In this document: positions 7,623 through 14,716 of the stretch, in pieces
Numbering within the stretch: position 1 is the first letter of the stretch
Layout of the letters: each line of letters begins with the position of its first letter
Source of the DNA: Candidatus Omnitrophota bacterium
GTDB lineage: Bacteria > Hinthialibacterota > Hinthialibacteria > JAKQFZ01
DNA length: 21,208 nt
Assembly (NCBI GenBank): GCA_029558215.1
Contig: JAKQFZ010000678.1
Coordinates: 1 to 21,208 of the forward strand
Direction of reading: 5' to 3'
Position numbers and translations under genes: made by a program
The notes under the pieces: generated by a model
Databases searched by the model: none
What the model saw: only the letters and a program-made list of their open reading frames with translations
What the model was told of the DNA's origin: nothing

Positions 7623-9357
7623 AGAGGTTCGGCGACAATTCGCTGAAATCTGTGACCACCTGGATCCACTCTCAGGCCAGAAGTCACTTCTGGATTTCAG
7701 CACGCGCCTGATTCAGCAATACGCCGATCTGGAAGCGGACATGGATTCGCGTCTCGAAGATGTGACCATGCTGCACAATATCAGCCGCTCCCTGATGAGC
7801 ATTCTCGACGTGGACGATCTGCTCCGCAACATCGTTGACTCGGTGAAGGAAAGACTCTGTGTGGCAAGCTGCTCGTTGCTTCTTCTCGACCAAAACAAGG
7901 CTCAGCTCCAGATTCATGCCGCGAGTGGCAATCGCTTTGACAATAAAATGCTCCGGGAAACGCGGATCCCCGTTGGTGAAGGTATCAGCGGAACAGTGGC
8001 GCAGACTGGAGAACCCATTCTCGTCCGGGACATCGAATCAGATCCAACATGGGGGCGTAGCAACCGCGCGGGGTATTCAAGTCGCTCGTTGCTCTGCGTT
8101 CCGATGAAGGTTCAGGATGAAGTCATCGGAGTTCTCAATGTCAACGAAAAAAAGAATGGAACTCCGTTTGACGAATATGATCTCAAGATTTTGAGCATTC
8201 TCGCAGCGAACGCTTCCGCCGCGTTGGCATCCGCACGTTTTGTCAACCAAATTCGGGGTAAAGAATCGCTTATCTCTAACATCGCTCAGAGCGTTCCCAG
8301 TGGAATTCTGGCACTGGGTTTGGATGGACAGGTATTGCTGGTGAATCGCCTGCTGCGCCGGTTCATGAAAATCGAAGACAGCACCCCGACGGGGAAGTCC
8401 TACCGATCTGTGCTGGACCCTGGGGTTCTCGGAATGCTCGAGCCGATCATCACTCGGGCGTGGGAAACAGGGACTCTCTCACCAGAAACCATTGAAATTG
8501 TTCGGGATGACTCTTTATTACCCCTTGAAGTCACCGGAGCTTTGCTTCGAGATCAGGAATTCACTATTACCGGTTTGTTGTTGAGTTTTCGAGATATCTC
8601 TGAGTCGAGGGAAATTGACAAACTTAGGCGTCTTGATCAGATGAAATCCAACTTTGTCTCGGTCGCTTCCCATGAACTGAGAACTCCGCTGACGTCCATG
8701 ATCGCTTCGTTGTCGCTCTTGAACAGTAGTGGGGACGCCGGCATGAACGAGAGCCAACGTTCTTTGATTCGCATTCTCTACCGCAACTCCAAGAGACTTC
8801 TCGACTTGGTCAACGACATCCTCGACTTGTCTCGTCTTGAGTCGGAAACCATCACCCTGCGTTCCAAGAAGACTCGAATTGGCTCCCTGCTGCTCCACGC
8901 GATTGACTCGATGCGCCAGGCTGCGGAGGCCAAGGGGATTCAGATTCAGTGCAAAGCCTCTGAATCACTGGAATTTGTGCTGGATGAGGAAAAGTTTGAA
9001 CAGGTCTTGCTGAATTTGCTGTCCAATGCTATTAAGTTTACGCCTGAAGGAGGCAGAATCGCACTCTCTGCCGAGAGAGCGCCGGGATCCGAACTTCGGA
9101 TTCAGGTTTCCGATACGGGAACCGGGATACCCGACGAGGACACGGAACGCATTTTCGACAAGTTCTATCAGGTCGAGGATGCACCGAACAGGACGTCTCA
9201 AGGAACGGGACTGGGTTTGGCCATCTGCCGAAAGATTGTCGAACTGCACCAGGGAACGATTTGGGTGGAGAGTGAACTTGGCAAAGGCTCAACCTTCGTC
9301 ATCGAAGTCCCTTGTCCGGCCACGGTGGAGTCCCCGGCGTCCGTGTCCGCAGAGTGA
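7609..9357 (+). CDS. Cytoplasmic GAF-PAS sensor histidine kinase (second of two)
   Basis: A 582-residue kinase without membrane segments. An N-terminal helical region (1-50) precedes a GAF domain (about 50-212) with a typical core (IPVGEGISGTVAQTGEPILVRD and LLCVPMKVQDEVIGVLNV), a PAS-like domain (about 220-332, ending SFRDISESRE), a HisKA with H355 in SVASHELRTP, and a HATPase with the N box (EQVLLNLLSNAIKFTP, 464-479), DTGTGI (502-507) and GTGLGL (532-537). The catalytic motifs are complete. Its start lies inside the end of the FlhB-like gene, with AAGGGAG (7593-7599) 9 nt upstream. The better-conserved GAF suggests a small-molecule or redox signal different from the first kinase; the ligand is not readable. 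No receiver is attached. Confidence 0.95.
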   Translation: MLSAEEVRRQFAEICDHLDPLSGQKSLLDFSTRLIQQYADLEADMDSRLEDVTMLHNISRSLMSILDVDDLLRNIVDSVKERLCVASCSLLLLDQNKAQLQIHAASGNRFDNKMLRETRIPVGEGISGTVAQTGEPILVRDIESDPTWGRSNRAGYSSRSLLCVPMKVQDEVIGVLNVNEKKNGTPFDEYDLKILSILAANASAALASARFVNQIRGKESLISNIAQSVPSGILALGLDGQVLLVNRLLRRFMKIEDSTPTGKSYRSVLDPGVLGMLEPIITRAWETGTLSPETIEIVRDDSLLPLEVTGALLRDQEFTITGLLLSFRDISESREIDKLRRLDQMKSNFVSVASHELRTPLTSMIASLSLLNSSGDAGMNESQRSLIRILYRNSKRLLDLVNDILDLSRLESETITLRSKKTRIGSLLLHAIDSMRQAAEAKGIQIQCKASESLEFVLDEEKFEQVLLNLLSNAIKFTPEGGRIALSAERAPGSELRIQVSDTGTGIPDEDTERIFDKFYQVEDAPNRTSQGTGLGLAICRKIVELHQGTIWVESELGKGSTFVIEVPCPATVESPASVSAE

Positions 9358-9398
9358 GGAAAGATTCCGTTTCCGACAGTAAACGAATTTGGAATTGT

Positions 9399-9403
9399 GG
9401 AGG
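9399..9403 (+). promoter_or_regulatory. Ribosome binding site deciding the TPR-like gene start
   Basis: GGAGG ends 5 nt before the GTG at 9409. The earlier in-frame GTG at 9397 has no such site and overlaps it, so 9409 is preferred. Confidence 0.6.
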
Positions 9404-9408
9404 AATCA

Positions 9409-9960
9409 GTGGACGAGAAGAAGAAGAAGAAAAAAGAAGTGATCGAGGACGAGACGCAGCAGCAGGAGACCGAGGCAACCGAACCGACAACACTCATCGA
9501 GAAGGAAATCGTTCGATTCAATGAGATTGTGGCCAAGGATCCTCAAAGAGCCTACAGCCGCTACGGGTATTCTCTGTTGTGCAGTTTGCCTCCGGAACAG
9601 ATGGCACGAGAGGTATTGCGCTTGCGCAAACGAACAGACGATCCGTTCGATTTGTACAATCGGGGCGTTTTTGAGGCGCAGGATGGCAAACCGGAAAAGG
9701 CGCTGAAGGACTTCCAGAAATCGTATGCCGTCCTGGCTGAAATGGACGAGGCGACGGCTGTGCACTATCTGCGCAGACAGCCGACCTTCCTGGCAGATCT
9801 GGCTTTCAACCTGTATCTCTGCCATTGTGAGCAGGATCAGAAAAGCGAAGGCAAGAAGGAATTCAAGCAGGTTCAGAAACTGGCAAAAGGTCTCTATCCG
9901 GATCAAGAGACGTCCTCTGCTCTCTGGGAGGCCTTTGCGGAAGTGGAGAGTGAGTTATGA
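9409..9960 (+). CDS. Small TPR-like protein with lysine-rich N-terminus
   Basis: A 183-residue soluble protein. It opens with a run of six lysines (residues 4-9) and an acidic/glutamine-rich disordered segment to about residue 27. The rest is helical and reads as degenerate tetratricopeptide repeats, best seen at about 80-113 (DPFDLYNRGVFEAQDGKPEKALKDFQKSY, residues 79-107) and less clearly at 125-160. TPR units bind protein partners. GTG 9409 is chosen because of the GGAGG at 9399-9403; GTG 9397 would add four residues. Its stop overlaps the amidase start by 4 nt (ATGA), so the two are probably translationally coupled. It is the last cytoplasmic gene before the envelope genes and could be an adaptor between the two sets, which is inference. 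I do not recognise a named family. Confidence 0.75.
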   Translation: MDEKKKKKKEVIEDETQQQETEATEPTTLIEKEIVRFNEIVAKDPQRAYSRYGYSLLCSLPPEQMAREVLRLRKRTDDPFDLYNRGVFEAQDGKPEKALKDFQKSYAVLAEMDEATAVHYLRRQPTFLADLAFNLYLCHCEQDQKSEGKKEFKQVQKLAKGLYPDQETSSALWEAFAEVESEL

Positions 9961-11588
9961 CAGTTGTTTCGGGATCCACTCATACGAGACGGCGAGCCCT
10001 GAGTTCCGCCTGGTGGCAGACCTCTGTTCACTTGGCTTTGATTCTGGGATTATGTGCCTGTCTGCCGCGTTTGGTTCCCGGAGCGACCGTTTCAAGGATT
10101 CGGCGGCTGGACTGCTGGGATGATGCCAGAAAGACAACGCGCGTGACGGTTCAGGTGGATTCCAGTCCGACCTGGACAGTTCAGGAATACGACTCACCGC
10201 CGCGTGTGCTGGTTCGAGTTCAACAGGCACAGTTGGACAAGTCCCTCGGTGTGGCGCAAGAGGAGAAACTCTTTGTCAATTTCAACAAGGGCATGGTCGG
10301 CAAAGTCGAAGCGTGGCAGACCTCGGCCAATCGCGTCTATCTCTATGTCTATCTAAACGCCAAATGCAAGACCAATGTCTATATGAAGAACAGTTTTTTG
10401 TGTCTTGATTTCGAACGCCCCAAGGAACAGCAAGTGGTGGTTGAACCTCCCGAAAAAGTGCGACAACGCAAATCAGTTCTTACCAAGTTTGTCGTCATCG
10501 ATCCGGGACATGGTGGCGAGGAACCCGGTGCCTGTGGTCTGTATGGAACCATCGAGAAAGGCATCGTTCTGAACATCTCAAAACATCTTGCCGCGCTGAT
10601 GAACGACCCCAAGAACAAGTCTTTTCATGCCTATCTCACACGTGAAGAGGACTTCTGTCCCCAGTTGGAGGAACGGGTGGTTTTCGCCAATGAACTGGCT
10701 GCGAAAGGCGGTGCCGACTGCATGGTGAGCATTCACTGTAACTGGGCACGCAACGCAAATGCCAACGGTGTGGAGATATTCCGGCTCAGTGAGAGCGAAG
10801 TGACGCAAGAGGCGATCCGCGGTATGAGCAAAGTCACCGCAGGTGGAACCAAGATCAACTACAATCAGGAAACGCAGGATTTCCTGACCCGCTTGCGAGT
10901 CGAAGATGCGGATCGGCTTGGCAAGAGTTTGTTGGATCAGTTGTGTCTCATCCCAGGATTCTCGCGCCGTGCAGAATACGCCAAACAGGCGCGTTTTAGG
11001 GTCTTGAGGAATCTGCATGTCTCGGGAGTGTTGGTGGAAGTGGGTTTTCTCTCGAATTGGTCGGACGCAATGAAGATTAAGAACCCCGCTGTGCAGGGAC
11101 AGATTGCACAGAAGATTTACGACGGTCTGAAGGCGTATTTTGGGGTTGAGACCGTGGAGCCGACCCGTTCGAAACCGGTCGCGTCCGCCGCATCCACCAC
11201 GAGCCTTCGCTACCACAAAACGGTGAAGGGCGACAGCCTTTGGAGCGTTGCCCAGACTTACGGAGTGAACGTTGAAGATCTCTGCAACACCAATGTGATC
11301 CCGGGCAGAGTCTTGCGGGAAGGCCAGGTGCTGGTCATTCCTGGAGGAAGTGGTTTCCGAATTGCGTCTGACTCTGAACCCATTGCCAGCTCCGCACCCG
11401 CGCCCACGACACGTCCTTCGGTTCTGTCTGAGCAAAGTTATTCAGTCAAACCCGGAGACAACCTTTATTCCATCTCGAAGCGCTACAGTGTCTCCATCCA
11501 ACAACTACGCACCCGGAACAACCTGAGCAAGCGAAGTGTGATTCATCCCGGGGATGTATTGGTCATACCTGAGAGGCCAAACCGCTGA
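9957..11588 (+). CDS. N-acetylmuramoyl-L-alanine amidase with AMIN and two LysM domains
   Basis: A 543-residue exported enzyme that cleaves the bond between MurNAc and the stem peptide. A basic N-terminus and hydrophobic stretch (about 22-40) form a signal peptide. An AMIN-like domain (about 45-155) targets the envelope. The zinc-dependent Amidase_3 domain (about 175-396) shows H185 in DPGHGG, E200 in the GTIEKG turn, H260 in SIHCN and E361 in VLVEVGFLSN, the expected zinc ligands and catalytic glutamate. Two LysM peptidoglycan-binding modules follow (about 419-462 and 494-538). AmiC-type enzymes usually lack the two C-terminal LysM units or place them elsewhere. Position between a signalling cluster and the mre genes suggests a role in wall growth or daughter-cell separation. 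The stop shares one base with the next gene's ATG. Confidence 0.95.
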   Translation: MTVVSGSTHTRRRALSSAWWQTSVHLALILGLCACLPRLVPGATVSRIRRLDCWDDARKTTRVTVQVDSSPTWTVQEYDSPPRVLVRVQQAQLDKSLGVAQEEKLFVNFNKGMVGKVEAWQTSANRVYLYVYLNAKCKTNVYMKNSFLCLDFERPKEQQVVVEPPEKVRQRKSVLTKFVVIDPGHGGEEPGACGLYGTIEKGIVLNISKHLAALMNDPKNKSFHAYLTREEDFCPQLEERVVFANELAAKGGADCMVSIHCNWARNANANGVEIFRLSESEVTQEAIRGMSKVTAGGTKINYNQETQDFLTRLRVEDADRLGKSLLDQLCLIPGFSRRAEYAKQARFRVLRNLHVSGVLVEVGFLSNWSDAMKIKNPAVQGQIAQKIYDGLKAYFGVETVEPTRSKPVASAASTTSLRYHKTVKGDSLWSVAQTYGVNVEDLCNTNVIPGRVLREGQVLVIPGGSGFRIASDSEPIASSAPAPTTRPSVLSEQSYSVKPGDNLYSISKRYSVSIQQLRTRNNLSKRSVIHPGDVLVIPERPNR

Positions 11589-12022
11589 TGAATGGTATTT
11601 CCTTTTGGGAGACGGTGGATCCTTCGACGCTATGGCATGGGGTGCTTTTCCTCATCCTGTGTGTGTGTGCCTATTGGGGAGTTCAGAAGCTGCTGGTTCG
11701 TGCTGAGAACAGACGACAGGATATGGCTTTCTATGCGCTTGTTGACAAAATCGGACTCGACGCGGAAGAGGAAACGAGACTCGTGGATCTGCTGGAGAAA
11801 CAGAAGATCGGCCGACCGGCAAGAGTCCTCGAGTCATTGAAGGAGTATGACCTTGTCGCTGAGCGGGCGATTTCAGCCATCCTGACCGCGGAAGAAGTGT
11901 GGCCTGAGAGGCTCAAAGCGATAGATAAGATTTACTCCGCCCGAAGCAAAGTGGATCAGTTTCTGTTGTTGGCGGAACATCGAGAGATGGCACCCTTGAA
12001 GCCTCCTCTCAAACTTGAGTGA
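11588..12022 (+). CDS. Small single-pass membrane protein of unknown function (A)
   Basis: A 144-residue protein with one strong hydrophobic helix at about 16-36 (HGVLFLILCVCAYWGVQKLL, residues 17-36) followed by a basic and then helical, probably cytoplasmic domain (40-144). The segment FYALVDKIGLDAEEETRLVDLLEKQ (48-72) resembles in pattern the helical module found ahead of PilZ domains in some membrane-anchored PilZ proteins, but no PilZ domain is present; this is a weak resemblance. The start ATG overlaps the amidase TGA (TGATG), which implies translational coupling. It sits with a second small membrane protein between the amidase and mreB, so an accessory role in the envelope is suggested. 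I do not recognise a named family. Confidence 0.75.
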   Translation: MNGISFWETVDPSTLWHGVLFLILCVCAYWGVQKLLVRAENRRQDMAFYALVDKIGLDAEEETRLVDLLEKQKIGRPARVLESLKEYDLVAERAISAILTAEEVWPERLKAIDKIYSARSKVDQFLLLAEHREMAPLKPPLKLE

Positions 12023-12037
12023 AATGGGAGCACAACA

Positions 12038-12475
12038 GTGAATCTGAGGCACGTTGGTCTGTTCTTGCATGGTCTCGTCACACAAATCAACGCGACGGAC
12101 CAAGCCGAGCAGGCAATGGGCAGGGCAGTCCTTCTGACCCTGTTGCTGCTGTTGCTGTTGGGGAGTCTTGTTGTCTTGGTGTATTTTTGGATTCGGAGCC
12201 ATCGCAGGCATAGTGCTTTGGCGGATTTGAATAAAGAACTGGTCTCTTTTGAGGCGATGAGACGCAGTGGTCTTTTGTCTGAAGAAGAGCATCGCAAAAT
12301 TGCCAGTCGTCTGCGTGAACAAATTGCCTTGCAGACCGTCCAACAAACCGTGAAGGAAGGCGAAACGCGCCCGAGCGATGCGATGCTGATCGAAATCCTG
12401 GCAGCGGAAGCTTCCAAACTGGAAGCCCGAAAGAAGACGGGCGGGGCAAGCCCTGGTCAGAAGACTGAGGAGTGA
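12038..12475 (+). CDS. Small single-pass membrane protein with SHOCT-like tail (B)
   Basis: A 145-residue protein starting at GTG 12038, with GGGAG at 12026-12030 suitably placed. A leucine-rich transmembrane helix occupies about 31-52; its core is a run of alternating CTG/TTG leucine codons (12140-12160). After basic residues (RSHRRH), the segment LNKELVSFEAMRRSGLLSEEEHRKI (64-88) looks like the SHOCT helical hairpin, a short oligomerisation motif often at the ends of membrane proteins. A second helical segment (95-133) and a charged tail follow. It begins 15 nt after membrane protein A and ends 4 nt before mreB, so co-expression with MreB is likely. No enzymatic motif is seen; an envelope accessory role is inferred from position only. 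Confidence 0.75.
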   Translation: MNLRHVGLFLHGLVTQINATDQAEQAMGRAVLLTLLLLLLLGSLVVLVYFWIRSHRRHSALADLNKELVSFEAMRRSGLLSEEEHRKIASRLREQIALQTVQQTVKEGETRPSDAMLIEILAAEASKLEARKKTGGASPGQKTEE

Positions 12476-12479
12476 CTGA

Positions 12480-13517
12480 ATGATCTTCCGATATCTTTAC
12501 CGACTGATCTCCCGGGATATGGGGATCGATTTGGGGACTGCCAACACGCTTGTCTACGTGAAGGGGCAGGGGATCGTGCTTTGCGAGCCTTCGGTGGTTG
12601 CCATCGTGAAGGGGAGCAACGAAGTGAAAGCCGTGGGGAGTGAGGCCAAGAAGATGCTCGGTCGAACTCCAGGCAACATCGTTGCCATCCGACCGATGAA
12701 GGACGGAGTCATCGCGGATTTTGATGTGACCGAAGCAATGCTTCGGTACTTCATCCGAAAGGTTCACAACCGAACCCGAATGTTCCGACCGACGATCATC
12801 GTTGGAGTGCCATCTGGAATCACCAGCGTGGAAAAACGTGCGGTTCGGGATTCCGCTCTTCACGCCGGGGCGGTGGATGTGTTTCTGATCGAGGAACCCA
12901 TGGCGGCTGCCATTGGAGCAGGGATGCCGGTCGCCGAGCCTTCCGGCAGCATGGTTGTTGATATCGGTGGTGGAACCACTGAAGTGGCTGTCATCTCCCT
13001 GGGTGGCATTGTCGTGAGCAATTCCATCCGCATCGCGGGAGATGAACTGGATGAGGCAATCATCGCCCACGTCAAGCGCAAATACAATCTGCTGATTGGA
13101 GAACGAACCGCAGAAGAGATCAAGATACGGATCGGCTCCGCGTATCCGATGGATCCGGAATGCACGATGCAAATCAAGGGAAGAGACCTTTTGACGGGTC
13201 TCCCAAACACGATTGAGGTTACCTCTGAGGAAGTTCGAGACGCCATCGCGGAACCAGTCAACGCCATCGTTGACACCGTGAAAGCGACGCTGGAAAAGAC
13301 GCCCCCTGAGTTGGCGGCGGACATCATGGAGCGTGGTTTGGTACTGGCAGGAGGAGGTGCGCTGCTTCGAGGTTTGGACACTCTGATCAACCGGGAGACG
13401 GGACTTCCGGTGTGTCTTGCCGATGACCCTCTCACTGCCGTGGTGTTGGGAACGGGCAAGGCGCTGGACGAAATCGAAACATTGCGAGATGTCCTTCAGG
13501 GATGCGAGGATTTCTAG
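12480..13517 (+). CDS. mreB: Rod-shape actin homologue MreB
   Basis: A 345-residue protein of the usual MreB length. It polymerises with ATP on the inner face of the membrane and guides the wall-elongation machinery. The phosphate-1 loop MGIDLGTANTLVYV (14-27), the phosphate-2 loop DIGGGTTEVAV (161-171), the IEEP segment (137-140) and the adenosine motif LAGGGALLRGLD (289-300) are all visible. The first residues (MIFRYLYRLI) form a short amphipathic helix of the kind that tethers MreB to the membrane. GAGGAG precedes the ATG with suitable spacing. It heads the elongasome block, but the following mreC gene is separated by an unusually long structured spacer. Confidence 0.97.
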   Translation: MIFRYLYRLISRDMGIDLGTANTLVYVKGQGIVLCEPSVVAIVKGSNEVKAVGSEAKKMLGRTPGNIVAIRPMKDGVIADFDVTEAMLRYFIRKVHNRTRMFRPTIIVGVPSGITSVEKRAVRDSALHAGAVDVFLIEEPMAAAIGAGMPVAEPSGSMVVDIGGGTTEVAVISLGGIVVSNSIRIAGDELDEAIIAHVKRKYNLLIGERTAEEIKIRIGSAYPMDPECTMQIKGRDLLTGLPNTIEVTSEEVRDAIAEPVNAIVDTVKATLEKTPPELAADIMERGLVLAGGGALLRGLDTLINRETGLPVCLADDPLTAVVLGTGKALDEIETLRDVLQGCEDF

Positions 13518-13525
13518 TCGCAGGG

Positions 13526-13587
13526 CATGATCAGGTGTTGCAGGCGCATCATGCTCACGCGCCTGCGGGAGCAGCACCGGCATCATG
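13526..13587 (+). other. Long imperfect hairpin in the mreB-mreC spacer
   Basis: Nine nt after the mreB stop, three blocks pair in register: CATGAT (13526-13531) with ATCATG (13582-13587), GGTGTTGC (13534-13541) with GCAGCACC (13571-13578, one G-U pair) and AGGCGC (13542-13547) with GCGCCT (13559-13564), about 20 pairs in all. A local alternative is the perfect 8-bp stem GCAGGCGC (13540-13547)/GCGCCTGC (13559-13566). The 11-nt loop holds ATCATGC (13548-13554), a competing partner for GCATGAT (13525-13531). No T-run follows. It may be a 3'-end stabiliser, a partial terminator or a switch. Confidence 0.6.
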
Positions 13588-13750
13588 ACTTAGCGACAGT
13601 TCTCTTGGATCGGTTGGTGCTGGTATCGGGCTGGGGCGTGTCCGTCTTCTCGAAAGTCCGCCTCTCAGAGGACAGTGGCTTCTGACTCAGTATCCCTGAC
13701 TTCAGACTGAAGTGGTTGGATGCTTCATTTTTCTGGATGGAACAGGCTCT
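13588..13750 (+). other. Rest of the mreB-mreC non-coding spacer
   Basis: This 163-nt stretch after the hairpin contains no convincing gene. Two short dyads are visible, CCTCTCAGAGG (13661-13671) and a 15-bp one at 13699-13713. No clear -35/-10 promoter pair could be identified by eye, although the length suggests that an mreC promoter could lie here. A GTG at 13712 opens the mreC frame early but lacks a ribosome binding site and begins inside the dyad. Confidence 0.4.
13699..13713. promoter_or_regulatory. Perfect 15-bp dyad upstream of mreC
   Basis: ACTTCAG-A-CTGAAGT is a perfect 7-bp inverted repeat around a single base, 37 nt before the preferred mreC start. The one-base centre is too small for an RNA hairpin loop, so a dimeric regulator's operator is a better guess than an RNA structure. 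No regulator is identified. Confidence 0.35.
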
Positions 13751-14665
13751 GTGAAACTTAGTTACCGCTCGTCATCTTCCGTGGTTCGCCAACGCCGAAC
13801 CGGTTTTCACCGGGAAGTTGTGCTGGCCATACTGTGTCTGCTCTGTTTCATTTCCATAGCCCGATGGGGACGGGATGCCAGCGAGGGCTACCCCAGACTG
13901 CTGGGGCTGCTGCTGGAACCTTTTCGTATCACGGTTTCGAGTTTGACTGCCATCGAAGGTGAGATCCAGGATTTCTTTGGCAGTTTCCTGGAACTGCGGA
14001 CGCAGACCGAAGCGGCTAAAGATGAGATCGAACACCTCAAACAGGAACTCATTGCTGCCAATCAGAGGGAGGAACAGCTCAGAACGCTTCTTCCTCTGGC
14101 GCAGGTTTTTGAACCAACGCAGTTTGACACAGTGCGTGCCACCGTCGTGGGTCAGGGAGGCACGGACTACAGAACGCTCATCCTCGACCAAGGCTCCAAC
14201 AACGGTGTCGGTCCGAATATGCCCGTTTTTGTGGGCAGCGGGCTGGTGGGTAGACTCGACCGGGTTCTTCCCAATGCCAGTCGTGTTGTGCTTGTTCAAG
14301 ATCGCAACAGCGCCGTCGGTGCAGAGGTTCGCTCTGAGACCGGAGAAGTCTTGGTGGAAGGACTTGTCTACGGTACCGGCAGCTCTCTGGACGACACCCT
14401 GCGTTTGGAAGTGGCTGGTGTCACCACGCCTCTGGAAGGTGCCTGGGTTTACACCTCATCGCTCAGTGTCTACTATCCATCCGGGCTGCAGATCGGTCGA
14501 GTTGAGCGAACCGTGCCCGGCATTGCCCAAGTGTTTGAGCGCTACGTTGTGCGACCTGCGGTAGATGTTCGATCGGTTCGTCAGGTCTTCATCTTGACCA
14601 ACCTCAACCGAGGTGATTCACTGACTCTGATCACGGAAGAAGGCGCGTCCGAACGGCTGCGCTGA
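13751..14665 (+). CDS. mreC: Rod-shape-determining protein MreC
   Basis: A 304-residue bitopic membrane protein that links MreB to the periplasmic elongasome and activates PBP2. A basic cytoplasmic tail (1-21) precedes one membrane helix (about 22-38), a coiled coil (about 64-115, ELRTQTEAAKDEIEHLKQEL at 81-100) and the beta-rich MreC domain (about 125-296) with the family pattern ILDQGSNNGVGPNMPVF, GLVGRL and VVLVQDRNSAVGAEV. GTG 13751 is chosen: it gives the usual short tail. The alternative GTG 13712 would add 13 residues with no visible ribosome binding site; the site for 13751 (GGATGG, 13735-13740) is also weak, so the exact start is uncertain. Downstream mreD begins 51 nt later. Confidence 0.95.
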   Translation: MKLSYRSSSSVVRQRRTGFHREVVLAILCLLCFISIARWGRDASEGYPRLLGLLLEPFRITVSSLTAIEGEIQDFFGSFLELRTQTEAAKDEIEHLKQELIAANQREEQLRTLLPLAQVFEPTQFDTVRATVVGQGGTDYRTLILDQGSNNGVGPNMPVFVGSGLVGRLDRVLPNASRVVLVQDRNSAVGAEVRSETGEVLVEGLVYGTGSSLDDTLRLEVAGVTTPLEGAWVYTSSLSVYYPSGLQIGRVERTVPGIAQVFERYVVRPAVDVRSVRQVFILTNLNRGDSLTLITEEGASERLR

Positions 14666-14716
14666 CGGAGAGAGAAAGAGGCTTGCAGCCGACGGGTTGT
14701 CTGCCTGGAGTGTTTG

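Noticed and set aside
3546..9357. The two histidine kinases as a recent gene duplication
   Set aside because: They share domain order, but sequences outside the kinase boxes differ strongly, especially in the GAF domains, so recent duplication is not supported by eye.
9418..9436. A-rich lysine-codon run as a programmed frameshift site
   Set aside because: The six-A run is not in the X-XXY-YYZ phase for a -1 shift, and the zero frame continues to a coherent TPR-like protein, so no frameshift is needed.
12140..12160. CTG/TTG codon run in membrane protein B as a phase-variable repeat
   Set aside because: The run is imperfect, short and fully explained by a leucine-rich membrane helix.
12087..13586. 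Long open frame of 499 codons on the minus strand across mreB and membrane protein B
   Set aside because: It lies opposite the well-supported mreB gene, contains no recognisable domain and is rich in H, R, D and S as expected from reading mreB codons in reverse.
13661..13671. CCTCTCAGAGG mini-palindrome in the mreC spacer as an operator
   Set aside because: Only 5-bp arms, which can easily arise by chance; mentioned in the spacer entry but not called.
13712..13750. GTG 13712 as the mreC start
   Set aside because: There is no ribosome binding site, it begins inside the 15-bp dyad, and it adds a hydrophobic segment not expected ahead of the MreC membrane helix. GTG 13751 fits better, though its own site is weak.
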